33,145 nt of DNA from CAYJAQ01 sp964368275. Lineage in GTDB: Bacteria; Bacillota_I; Bacilli_A; ML615J-28; CAG-313. The stretch spans positions 1 through 33,145 of the forward strand of contig CAYJAQ010000012.1 in assembly GCA_964368275.1 (NCBI GenBank), read 5' to 3'. Below, piece after piece: positions 16,573 through 24,348 of the stretch (the stretch's first letter is position 1; the number at the start of each line of letters is the position of its first letter). A program made the position numbers and the translations under genes. Under the pieces are notes generated by a model. It ran no database searches, was not told the DNA's origin, and was given only the letters and a program-made list of their open reading frames with translations.

Positions 16573-17553
16573 TTATTTATTATTCGCAATTAACCAGTCA
16601 ATTGCATCGTTCAAGGTTTCGGTTAAGTCACGTGGTTCATATCCTAGTTCTTCTTTGGCTAATCCATAATCGTATTGGTGATTACTATTCATCGTCTTAA
16701 GTGCTTGGCGTGTGAAGACGGGACGAACCTTTCGTAATTTGTAATATAAATTAACTAAGCCACTGCACATCGAAACTAACCATAGTGGTAGCTTCGGGGG
16801 TAAATGTTTTTTGCCAAGTTTTTTGTTGATAATTTTAAACATCTCATCAACAGTAGCATTGTACCCAGTAATTAGATAAGCAGGTGAAGTCGGTAAGATA
16901 CTTGCTTGATATGTAGCAAAGGCAACATCACGTGAATCAACAAAGTTATAACCACCATTGATACTAGCCATCGGGCGGTGATGAATACAATCAACTAAAA
17001 CTGAACCAATGTTAGAAATCTTGTAATCATATGGGCCACAAACAGCTGAAGGATAAAGAATACAGGCATTAAGTTTTGCTTCTGTAATCAAATCCAAGAT
17101 ATATTGAGAAGCTTCTGCTTTTGATTTACCATAATCACCAACAATTAAGTCAGGATAGAACTTAGTGGGTTCAGTGATTGACTCTTGAATATTATCTTTA
17201 TGTATTGCGTCGACGCTGCCAATATATATAAGTTTCTTTACTTTCTTTGCAATGCAAGCTTTCGCCACATTTTTAGTGCCATCAACATTAACATGATGGA
17301 CTAAATCCGATTGCTTATTAGTAATATCAATAACACCAGCACTATGAATTACAATTGATTCTTCTTCGATAGCTGACATTAAAAAAGCTAGATCAGTTAC
17401 ATCGCCAATAACTTTTTCTACTGCTAAGTCAAGAATAGCTTCATCATTTAATTTACGAACTAAGATTTTAACTTCTTCATTATGGGCGATTAGATATCTT
17501 ACAATATTATTTCCAACATGTCCTGTTGCTCCAGTTACTATATACTTTGCCAT
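16573..17553 (-). CDS. extended short-chain dehydrogenase/NAD-dependent epimerase
   Basis: This 326-residue NAD(P)-binding protein has the Rossmann motif TGATGHVG at residues 7-14 and the catalytic YGKSK (Tyr141, Lys145) of extended SDRs. It looks most like the dihydroflavonol-reductase/3-beta-HSD group: after the catalytic motif come CILYPSAVCGPYD and a helical C-terminal part with PRDLTETLNDAIDWL. The substrate cannot be named. The ATG at 17553 is the first start and has only a weak ribosome site (GCGAG). It has its own promoter, and no strong terminator separates it from tig. Confidence 0.87.
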   Translation of the reverse strand: MAKYIVTGATGHVGNNIVRYLIAHNEEVKILVRKLNDEAILDLAVEKVIGDVTDLAFLMSAIEEESIVIHSAGVIDITNKQSDLVHHVNVDGTKNVAKACIAKKVKKLIYIGSVDAIHKDNIQESITEPTKFYPDLIVGDYGKSKAEASQYILDLITEAKLNACILYPSAVCGPYDYKISNIGSVLVDCIHHRPMASINGGYNFVDSRDVAFATYQASILPTSPAYLITGYNATVDEMFKIINKKLGKKHLPPKLPLWLVSMCSGLVNLYYKLRKVRPVFTRQALKTMNSNHQYDYGLAKEELGYEPRDLTETLNDAIDWLIANNK

Positions 17554-17579
17554 TTTGTTACTCGCTTTCCATTTTCTTT

Positions 17580-17608
17580 ATTATATCTTATTAGCAGATA
17601 ATAAGCAA
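17580..17608 (-). promoter_or_regulatory. promoter of the SDR gene
   Basis: TTGCTT (17603-17608) and TATAAT (17580-17585) on the minus strand are 17 bases apart. They sit between the SDR gene and the terminator of the peptidase gene. Confidence 0.78.
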
Positions 17609-17609
17609 G

Positions 17610-17636
17610 AAAAAAGGAATCAGCTTTGCTGATTCC
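17610..17636 (-). terminator. terminator of the sigma/peptidase operon
   Basis: Stem ggaatcagc (17616-17624) / gctgattcc (17628-17636) with a 3-base loop is followed on the minus strand by TTTTTT. It lies 17 bases past the peptidase stop codon. Confidence 0.88.
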
Positions 17637-17653
17637 GAGGATATATGCATATA

Positions 17654-19330
17654 TTATTTTGTCATATAGATTACGTGTCCACAACCCGTACATATATATT
17701 CATAATTACCATTATCTACATAATTGTGATTTTCTGAAACTATCTTTGCACAAATACAACTCTTTGTATGAGTTGCTACATTATAGTAAGCATAAGGCGA
17801 ATAGCTGTGGTTTTGATAGCTACTATAACCACAAGGGCAATATAGTCGATGTTGGGTTTCGCTCGTATTCTGAAGAGAAAAAATGTGTGAAGGATAATAG
17901 ACAGCAGCACAACCAGTACAAACTGCACGATGATTGGTTGCGGTGTATTGTGACAAGCTACCTGCTGTATGTGGTAGTAAATATGGAAAAAATGAACAAT
18001 CACAACTTGCAAGATGATAAATGCCATCACCGTAGTCATCATCAACAACTGGTTGATGATAAAGCTGTTGACCACATGTGCACTTTGCCATATGTGGTGC
18101 AAATTGCATATTAGCAATATCACCTAAATGGTGATTATTAGAGTGAACATGTACCGATTTATTATAATTTATGTAGCAAAAACTATCAACGGTATAATTC
18201 TTGATATTATGTGTTGCATGATATGTCATACCGGTTGCTCCCATGTTAGCGATAAAGCCACCATTTTCATAACCATATACCACACAGGCATGACTACCAA
18301 TGTTGCCTGTTCCTTGCCAGTCGCCATTAAAGCCGACTATTACAGGATATCCTGCTTGAATAGCTGCTCTAATAGCAGTTGTACTATTACCACCACTATA
18401 GTATACAGTGCAATAACTACTTAAGCCTTTTGATGACAAATAATTATTTAACATAGTTTGTACTTGGGCCATATTGGCACCAAACTCTGCACTATCTCCA
18501 GGATACGACCCATAAAGAGCATAGTATAAATCATCTACTGTATCCCAAAAGTAACCTGTTGAAGCTGAAATATTTGCTAAATTAGTGCAGTTATTTATTT
18601 CACGCAATTCATCATTTTCATTAACAAAGTTATCGTTGTAACAACTATCAAAGTACATGAGTAAGCTTCCCGCGGCGATATAACTACAACTGCCATTGTT
18701 GTTGAATGGCATATTATTTATTAGTCTTCTAAAATACCACGGATATTCTACCCAGTAACTTGTTGTATTAACAGAAGCAGTACTATTGTTTACTGATCCA
18801 GTTGATAAAGATTGTTCATCGATAGCATCTGAATATGTAATATCATTCAAGCTATTTTTAGCCGCCATAATAAAAGCGTCACTAGCTGCCATTAAGTCTT
18901 CTTTTTGTACATTTGAGAGTGGCGCATTTTCCCCTACACCATAAATGTTATTCTTAACCCTGTACAATCTACTTCCTGGCCCAATATATACCGGTTTTCC
19001 CTTAGCCGTTATATATGGAGACATAGCCTCTTCACTATATTCAACATACTCTCCCGTTATCATGCTATAAACCATAAATCCCATTGGATTATATTCAACT
19101 AAAACATACTTTTCATCACCTCTAGCATCTTCCATCATCGTCAGTTTATTTATTTTATAAGCTGAACCAAAGCACTTATTAGACTCTTTTTCAATGTCGC
19201 CCATGTTAACACTATTTAGGTTCCCTTCCAACACAAACCCTTTTGTGTACATAGCAGCTTGACTTAATAGAAATAAACAAACGGCCGTGATTGCTAGCGC
19301 AATTACAATAATACTCTTTCTTTTATACAA
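17654..19330 (-). CDS. exported papain-like (C39-like) cysteine peptidase with Cys-rich C-terminus
   Basis: This 558-residue protein starts with a basic n-region and one hydrophobic segment (about 7-27), a signal peptide or signal anchor. Residues about 30-190 form an unrecognised propeptide-like region. The core resembles C39-like/papain-fold peptidases: NGSCSYIAAG with Cys215, GSHACVVYGY with His347, and Asn362 in ANMG as the likely triad. After about 390 comes a His/Cys-rich region with repeated CxCG, CxC or CxxC pairs (CTCG, CDC, CTGC, CPCG, CIC, CTGCG), perhaps small zinc ribbons. The start is a TTG at 19330 with AGGAG about 13 bases upstream, longer than usual; later starts would lose the signal. 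It is the third gene of the sigma factor operon. Substrate unknown; peptidase activity is inferred. Confidence 0.78.
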   Translation of the reverse strand: MYKRKSIIVIALAITAVCLFLLSQAAMYTKGFVLEGNLNSVNMGDIEKESNKCFGSAYKINKLTMMEDARGDEKYVLVEYNPMGFMVYSMITGEYVEYSEEAMSPYITAKGKPVYIGPGSRLYRVKNNIYGVGENAPLSNVQKEDLMAASDAFIMAAKNSLNDITYSDAIDEQSLSTGSVNNSTASVNTTSYWVEYPWYFRRLINNMPFNNNGSCSYIAAGSLLMYFDSCYNDNFVNENDELREINNCTNLANISASTGYFWDTVDDLYYALYGSYPGDSAEFGANMAQVQTMLNNYLSSKGLSSYCTVYYSGGNSTTAIRAAIQAGYPVIVGFNGDWQGTGNIGSHACVVYGYENGGFIANMGATGMTYHATHNIKNYTVDSFCYINYNKSVHVHSNNHHLGDIANMQFAPHMAKCTCGQQLYHQPVVDDDYGDGIYHLASCDCSFFPYLLPHTAGSLSQYTATNHRAVCTGCAAVYYPSHIFSLQNTSETQHRLYCPCGYSSYQNHSYSPYAYYNVATHTKSCICAKIVSENHNYVDNGNYEYICTGCGHVIYMTK

Positions 19331-19355
19331 ATTTATCTCACAACTCCTATTCTTT

Positions 19356-20144
19356 TTATTTGTAATACCCTACTTCTCCTCCGGTAAAGCGAAAATTAGA
19401 ATCAACATGTATTTCATAAATAACACCTTCGATATATGACACTGAACACATGTACATGTGCCCATCTTTTCCTTCAAAGAAGTTAAAATAAACTCCTGAT
19501 GGAATATCTGTTGTATCATTTTGAAAAATACCATTTAAAATGTACGGCGTAAATTGATAATTAGCTTTTTCTTCAATATATTTTAGCAAATCATTTGACT
19601 TGAAAATATCAGTTATCTCTAATAAACTAACCAACTTGCGACGTGTTATATTATATATAGCAAGATATTCAATATCATTATCAGAGATATATGCAAAAGA
19701 ATAGTTAATATCATTACTGAATTCATAATTGCCTAAAGTCTTTGGCAAAAATTCTTTAAATGCCTTTGTGTTTGAAATAACACCATAAGCATTAACATAC
19801 TTTATATTGTATTTTTCATAAAGTAGTCTTTCCACTCCATACTTTGTTTGAACTTCCTCTTTGCTAATTACTTCTTCATAAAATGTGCCATGATTACATA
19901 GTTTAGGCATTTCTATTGTAGAGATCATAACAACACACATTATGAATAAGCACGCGAAGGTGAAAGCAAATACATGTTTTTTGTTTTTAAGTTTACAGAT
20001 ACTATCTCGATATTCGCGTATTTCTGAATAATTCTCTCTAAAAGATAATGACGCTTTTACTTTTATAATATCTAGATCATTGCGATAATTACATATAAAG
20101 TCCTTTTTGAACTTTTCTTCTATTTTAATCGTCATCACCCCCAT
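19356..20144 (-). CDS. single-pass membrane protein, candidate anti-sigma factor
   Basis: This 262-residue protein has an N-terminal cytoplasmic part of about 55 residues rich in charged residues, one membrane segment (about 58-78, FAFTFACLFIMCVVMI) and an extracytoplasmic part of about 180 residues. It overlaps the sigma factor gene by 20 bases, which is the usual position of an anti-sigma factor. No zinc anti-sigma motif (HxxxCxxC) is visible, so the role is inferred from position and topology only. The start could be the ATG at 20144 or the ATG at 20135, both around a GGGGGTG. I do not recognise the outer domain. Confidence 0.6.
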   Translation of the reverse strand: MGVMTIKIEEKFKKDFICNYRNDLDIIKVKASLSFRENYSEIREYRDSICKLKNKKHVFAFTFACLFIMCVVMISTIEMPKLCNHGTFYEEVISKEEVQTKYGVERLLYEKYNIKYVNAYGVISNTKAFKEFLPKTLGNYEFSNDINYSFAYISDNDIEYLAIYNITRRKLVSLLEITDIFKSNDLLKYIEEKANYQFTPYILNGIFQNDTTDIPSGVYFNFFEGKDGHMYMCSVSYIEGVIYEIHVDSNFRFTGGEVGYYK

Positions 20145-20703
20145 AATACGCTCTTAATTTTGCAATACCACGTTCATAAGCTGAATGAATGGTACTTTTT
20201 GGCCAACCTAATTGTTCTGATATCATTTTAAAGTCTAGACCATAGATAATTCTAAGTGTGACAATGGAATACTCTTTTACAGTTAGAACCGCTTTGAAAT
20301 CTAATTTCATATCAAAAATACGATTTTCATCAATTCCATTACAGTAATGTTCTTCATCAAAGTTTTTCACATAGCCTACTGTTTTTCGTGAGTAGTCTAG
20401 TGCCATTTTTTTAGCAATATTAAGCAACCACTGTTTAAATAGTTTTGGACTAGTTATTGGTGCTAAGCAATGCCACATATTGATAAAGGTATCCTGTGCC
20501 AAATCGCATGATGCCTCACGGTTACGAACCGTTAAATAAATCATGTAATAGACCATGCCATTGTAAGTATTGTACACTACTTCAAATGCCTCTTCTGACC
20601 TATTAGCTAAATCTTTTAAAAGTTCGGGAGTAATCCTACTCTCATCAAACTCTGATCCTTTATCGTCATCGACCTCGTTATGATCTTTCATTGTTCCTTC
20701 CAT
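20125..20703 (-). CDS. ECF-type RNA polymerase sigma factor
   Basis: This 192-residue protein has sigma region 2 (about 37-100, AFEVVYNTYNGMVYYM and DLAQDTFINMW) and region 4 (about 135-185, LDFKMISEQLGWPKSTIHSAYERGIAKLR), with no regions 1.1 or 3. That is the ECF (group 4) design used for cell-envelope or signal responses. The ATG at 20703 has GGGAG 7 bases upstream. Genes 2 and 3 of the operon are a membrane protein and an exported peptidase, so a surface signal controlling a secreted enzyme is a reasonable guess. Its target promoters are unknown. The first 35 residues are acidic and poorly conserved. Confidence 0.88.
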   Translation of the reverse strand: MEGTMKDHNEVDDDKGSEFDESRITPELLKDLANRSEEAFEVVYNTYNGMVYYMIYLTVRNREASCDLAQDTFINMWHCLAPITSPKLFKQWLLNIAKKMALDYSRKTVGYVKNFDEEHYCNGIDENRIFDMKLDFKAVLTVKEYSIVTLRIIYGLDFKMISEQLGWPKSTIHSAYERGIAKLRAYYGGDDD

Positions 20704-20757
20704 ATTGACGCTCCCATCTGCCTAGTTAGAAAAATCTATAATCATATTCCGCCTTAC

Positions 20758-20785
20758 ACTATATATAAAGGGAAAAAAATGTCAG
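20758..20785 (-). promoter_or_regulatory. possible promoter of the sigma factor operon
   Basis: CTGACA (20780-20785) and TATAGT (20758-20763) on the minus strand are 16 bases apart, leaving a leader of about 50 bases. Other TATAAT boxes at 20838-20843 and 20877-20882 lack good -35 elements. The 20704-20947 gap holds no gene; it contains this site, a short tandem repeat and the leuS terminator. Confidence 0.45.
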
Positions 20786-20790
20786 AAAAA

Positions 20791-20810
20791 ACGAAAATTT
20801 ACGAAAATTT
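20791..20810. repeat. tandem 10-bp repeat upstream of the sigma operon promoter
   Basis: acgaaaattt occurs twice in direct tandem (20791-20800 and 20801-20810), just upstream of the proposed -35 on the minus strand. It could be an operator or an UP-like A/T tract. Confidence 0.5.
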
Positions 20811-20900
20811 TTCCAAAAATTACTAACTTACCAAAATATTATACGTTTTAGTGCATTTTTAACTATTGTTTCTCTATTATACTCCTTTAATCATTAGTAG

Positions 20901-20929
20901 AAAAAAACCTCCTATTTTGACATAGGAGG
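20901..20929 (-). terminator. terminator of DUF1189-leuS operon
   Basis: Stem cctcctat (20908-20915) / ataggagg (20922-20929) with a 6-base loop is followed on the minus strand by TTTTTTT. A T-run on the other side (20935-20941) means it may also stop plus-strand transcription. Confidence 0.88.
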
Positions 20930-20947
20930 CACTATTTTTTTGACTAA

Positions 20948-23368
20948 TTAGTTTGCTACAATGTTTACAAGGCGGTTTGGCACAACAATTACTTTACGAA
21001 TAGTTAAACCATTTAGTAGTTGTTGAATCTTTTCTAATCCTAAAGCAAGCTTTTCAAGTTCTTCTTTTGGTGTATCAAGACTTACATTTAATTTGTCACG
21101 TAGCTTACCATTTACTTGGACAACTACCGTAACTTCTTCTTCCTTGCATTTTTCTTCATCATGTTTTGGCCATGGTGCATACGTAATAGTATCATTATGT
21201 TTCATTACTACTTGCCAAAGTTCTTCCGTAACATGAGGAGCAATAGGATTTAATAGTTGTAAGAAACCATTTAAATATTCCGTAGGAATACTTGATTCTT
21301 TGTACGCCTCATTAATGAAAATCATCATTTGGGCGATTGCTGTATTGAAACGAAGATTTTCATAATCTTCTGTGACTTTTCGGATAGTTTGGTGATAAAT
21401 CTTTTCAAGTGCTTTATTATTATCATCAATAGTAGCAACTTCCGTATACAGGCGATATACGCGGTCGATGAAGCGGCGAGCTCCTTCAACCCCTTTCATT
21501 GACCATGGTTTCATTGCTTCAAGCGGCCCCATGAACATTTCGTAAATACGTAAAGTATCTGCACCATACTCTTCAACTATATCATCAGGATTAATAACAT
21601 TACCTTTTGATTTTGACATCTTAACACCATCTTCACCAAGGATCATACCTTGATTAAATAGTTTTTGGAATGGTTCTTTTGATTTAACCACACCACAGTC
21701 GTATAAAACCTTATACCAAAAGCGAGCATATAATAGATGTAATACCGCGTGTTCAGCACCACCTATGTAAAGGTCAACTGGCATCCAGTAATTAACCATC
21801 TCTTGAACAGTTGGATCACTAAGTGGTAATAACTCAGCATCTTGCTTTAATAAATAGCCAATATAATACCAGCAACTGCCTGCCCATTGAGGCATCGTAT
21901 TAGTTTCACGGCGTCCTTTTACCCCATCGCTGCGGGTAACAGTTAACCACTCTTTTGCATTAGCTAGTGGACTTTCGCCCGTTCCGCTAAGTTTAATACT
22001 ATCCATAATTGGTAATTCAAGCGGAAGATCCGCTTCGTCAACTAAACTAATTGTACCATCTTCCCAGTGAATAACCGGGAATGGTTCACCCCAATAACGT
22101 TGACGACTAAAAATCCAATCGCGTAAGCGATAGTTAATTGATTTTTTACCAATTTGTTTTTCTTCTAAATAAGCAATAATCTTTTCAATTGCATCTTCTT
22201 TATTTAAGCTATCTAAGAAACCAGAATTGATATGTAAACCATCTTCGGTCCAAGCACCATTTGTCATATCACCTTCTAGCACTTGAATTATATCTAAGTT
22301 AAACTTTGTCGCAAATTCGTAGTCCCGATCATCATGAGCAGGAACCGCCATAATTGCACCAGTGCCATAACTAGCTAACACGTAATCAGCAATCCAAATT
22401 GGGATTAATTTATTATTTACAGGATTAATGGCATATGCACCAGTGAAAACACCTGTTTTATCCTTATTAAGTTCTGTGCGGTCAAGGTCAGATTTGCTTT
22501 TAGCATAATTAACATAATCAGCAACAACTTGTGCTTGTTCTTTAGTAGTAATTGTTTTGACTAAAGCATGTTCAGGTGCTAGTACACAATAAGTAGCACC
22601 AAATAAAGTATCTGCTCTTGTTGTAAAGACCGTAAAGAACTCATTAGTATTTGCAACCTTAAAATCAACTAAAGCACCAACACTCTTGCCAATCCAATTG
22701 CGTTGCATTTCTTTGATAGACTCTGGCCAGTCTAGTTCATCTAGGTCACTTAATAAGCGATCCGCATATTCAGTAATTTTTAATACCCATTGACGCATTG
22801 GTCGCTTTTCAACCGGATGTTCACCCCGTTCACTAACCATTTTGCCATCAACATTAATAACTTCTTCATTAGCAAGAACAGTTCCAAGTTTTTCACACCA
22901 ATTAACTTCAATATTTTTTATTTCTGCTAAACCTTTATTATAAAGTTGAATAAAAATCCATTGAGTCCACTTATAGTACGCAGGATCACAAGTAGCAATT
23001 TCGCGATCCCAATCATATGATAGACCTAAAATATGTAATTGCTTTTTGAATGTTTGAATATTTTCTTCTGTAAAAGTCCGTGGGTCGTGTCCAGTACTAA
23101 TAGCATATTGCTCAGCCGGTAAGCCAAAGGCATCCCATCCCATTGGGTGCATAACATTAAAACCTTGCATTCTTTTGTAACGGCTAACAATATCAGTTGC
23201 TGTATAGCCTTCGGGATGGCCAACATGTAAGCCAACTCCACTAGGATAAGGGAACATGTCCAAAGCATAATACTTTGGTTTTGTTTGATCAGTTCCAGCT
23301 TTAAAGATATGATTATCTGCCCAATACTTTTGCCATTTTTTTTCTACTTCGATATGTTGATAACTCAT
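20948..23368 (-). CDS. leuS: leucyl-tRNA synthetase
   Basis: This class Ia synthetase charges tRNA-Leu and edits mischarged products. The 806 residues match the bacterial length. The HIGH-type motif HVGH is at 48-51 after YPSGVGL. The inserted CP1 editing domain covers about 220-415 and includes the threonine-rich TTRADTLFGATY and the GTGAIMAVPAHDDRD motif with the conserved editing Asp. KMSKS is at 583-587, followed by the anticodon-binding and C-terminal domains. The ATG at 23368 has GGAG 10 bases upstream. It follows the DUF1189 gene by 20 bases in one operon and ends at a strong terminator. No T-box leader is seen. Confidence 0.97.
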   Translation of the reverse strand: MSYQHIEVEKKWQKYWADNHIFKAGTDQTKPKYYALDMFPYPSGVGLHVGHPEGYTATDIVSRYKRMQGFNVMHPMGWDAFGLPAEQYAISTGHDPRTFTEENIQTFKKQLHILGLSYDWDREIATCDPAYYKWTQWIFIQLYNKGLAEIKNIEVNWCEKLGTVLANEEVINVDGKMVSERGEHPVEKRPMRQWVLKITEYADRLLSDLDELDWPESIKEMQRNWIGKSVGALVDFKVANTNEFFTVFTTRADTLFGATYCVLAPEHALVKTITTKEQAQVVADYVNYAKSKSDLDRTELNKDKTGVFTGAYAINPVNNKLIPIWIADYVLASYGTGAIMAVPAHDDRDYEFATKFNLDIIQVLEGDMTNGAWTEDGLHINSGFLDSLNKEDAIEKIIAYLEEKQIGKKSINYRLRDWIFSRQRYWGEPFPVIHWEDGTISLVDEADLPLELPIMDSIKLSGTGESPLANAKEWLTVTRSDGVKGRRETNTMPQWAGSCWYYIGYLLKQDAELLPLSDPTVQEMVNYWMPVDLYIGGAEHAVLHLLYARFWYKVLYDCGVVKSKEPFQKLFNQGMILGEDGVKMSKSKGNVINPDDIVEEYGADTLRIYEMFMGPLEAMKPWSMKGVEGARRFIDRVYRLYTEVATIDDNNKALEKIYHQTIRKVTEDYENLRFNTAIAQMMIFINEAYKESSIPTEYLNGFLQLLNPIAPHVTEELWQVVMKHNDTITYAPWPKHDEEKCKEEEVTVVVQVNGKLRDKLNVSLDTPKEELEKLALGLEKIQQLLNGLTIRKVIVVPNRLVNIVAN

Positions 23369-23388
23369 GATATTTTGTCTCCTTGTGT

Positions 23389-24219
23389 TTATTCATTTTC
23401 ATTTACTTTAAATTTATTATTACGATAGATATTCACAGCACGCATTGCTAAAAACATTGCGTACATACCACCTATTAAATTCGGGAAACTATTATTAAAA
23501 ACAAAGGTTAATAGAACTCCTAGAACAAATGGTAATAGGGCGGAAATAACTATTTTAAGGACTTCACGATACTTGGCCCCTGACTGAAAGTCAAACATTC
23601 GAATAATTAGGGCAATGAAAAGGGCAAATAGTAACATAAAGATGCCAATTGAGATTATAAGTGATATACTTCCAACCGTAGCTATCATTGTATGATTTTC
23701 GGCGAGCACATCATTGAATAACTCCAAGAAAGAGCCCCAAAATGCGCGATTGCTTGAATCCTTAGCCAGTGACATATCAAGGGTTTCGGTTACTTTATCA
23801 TAGCCAAAAAGTTTAAATCGCATGCTTGAAAAATTGGACACGGTAATTTCGATTCCCGCATCGCCAAAAATAATAATGTATTTACCCTTAACTTCGTAGG
23901 TCTTATCTTGCTCAGGTGCAATAAGAATACCCATTTGGTACTCGGGCAAGTCAACGTAAACACTCTTGGCACCTTCTTGAGCTACCATTCCCGTGCTTGT
24001 TAAATCATACTTTATTACTTCAGCACTTTTAAAACCAGCTTGAATAGCTTGAACCATATTGGAATTAAGTTGCTTACTACTGATAACACTAGCAACATAA
24101 GGGATTGCCATTAATAATACTAAAATCAAAAAATAAGCAATAGTTCTACCAGGGCGTTCTTTGGAGGCTTCGGATATTTCCTTTGCACTGTATAGCCCAA
24201 TTTTTAATTTATGCAGCAT
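23389..24219 (-). CDS. DUF1189 family membrane protein
   Basis: The 276 residues begin with a short basic cytoplasmic stretch (SAKEISEASKERPGRTI), a membrane segment (about 28-48) and an extracytoplasmic domain (about 50-175). Three or four membrane segments (about 178-265) follow. This N-in, large loop, C-terminal bundle layout matches DUF1189, a Bacillota family of unknown role. The ATG at 24219 has AGGAG 6 bases upstream. It is first in the operon with leuS, and its promoter is divergent to the phosphoesterase gene. Confidence 0.78.
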   Translation of the reverse strand: MLHKLKIGLYSAKEISEASKERPGRTIAYFLILVLLMAIPYVASVISSKQLNSNMVQAIQAGFKSAEVIKYDLTSTGMVAQEGAKSVYVDLPEYQMGILIAPEQDKTYEVKGKYIIIFGDAGIEITVSNFSSMRFKLFGYDKVTETLDMSLAKDSSNRAFWGSFLELFNDVLAENHTMIATVGSISLIISIGIFMLLFALFIALIIRMFDFQSGAKYREVLKIVISALLPFVLGVLLTFVFNNSFPNLIGGMYAMFLAMRAVNIYRNNKFKVNENE

Positions 24220-24246
24220 AGCGTTCTCCTTTCATAATTTGCGTAT

Positions 24247-24275
24247 ATTATACCACAAGAATGTAATTAACGCAA
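24247..24275 (-). promoter_or_regulatory. promoter of DUF1189-leuS operon
   Basis: TTGCGT (24270-24275) and TATAAT (24247-24252) on the minus strand are 17 bases apart, back to back with the plus-strand promoter at 24300-24328. Confidence 0.78.
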
Positions 24276-24299
24276 ACTGTTTGTTAGTTTTATATTTAG

Positions 24300-24328
24300 T
24301 TGTTTTTTTAAAAAAGTTATGATAAAAT
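24300..24328 (+). promoter_or_regulatory. promoter of the phosphoesterase gene
   Basis: TTGTTT (24300-24305) and TAAAAT (24323-24328) on the plus strand are 17 bases apart, followed 20 bases later by the ATG with GAGG between them. Confidence 0.65.
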
Positions 24329-24348
24329 AAGTACGTGAGGTATTGAAT

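Noticed and set aside
17626..18114. His/Tyr-rich plus-strand open frame opposite the peptidase C-terminus
   Set aside because: It is the complement of the Cys/His-rich repeats and overlaps the terminator; no promoter or ribosome site was found.
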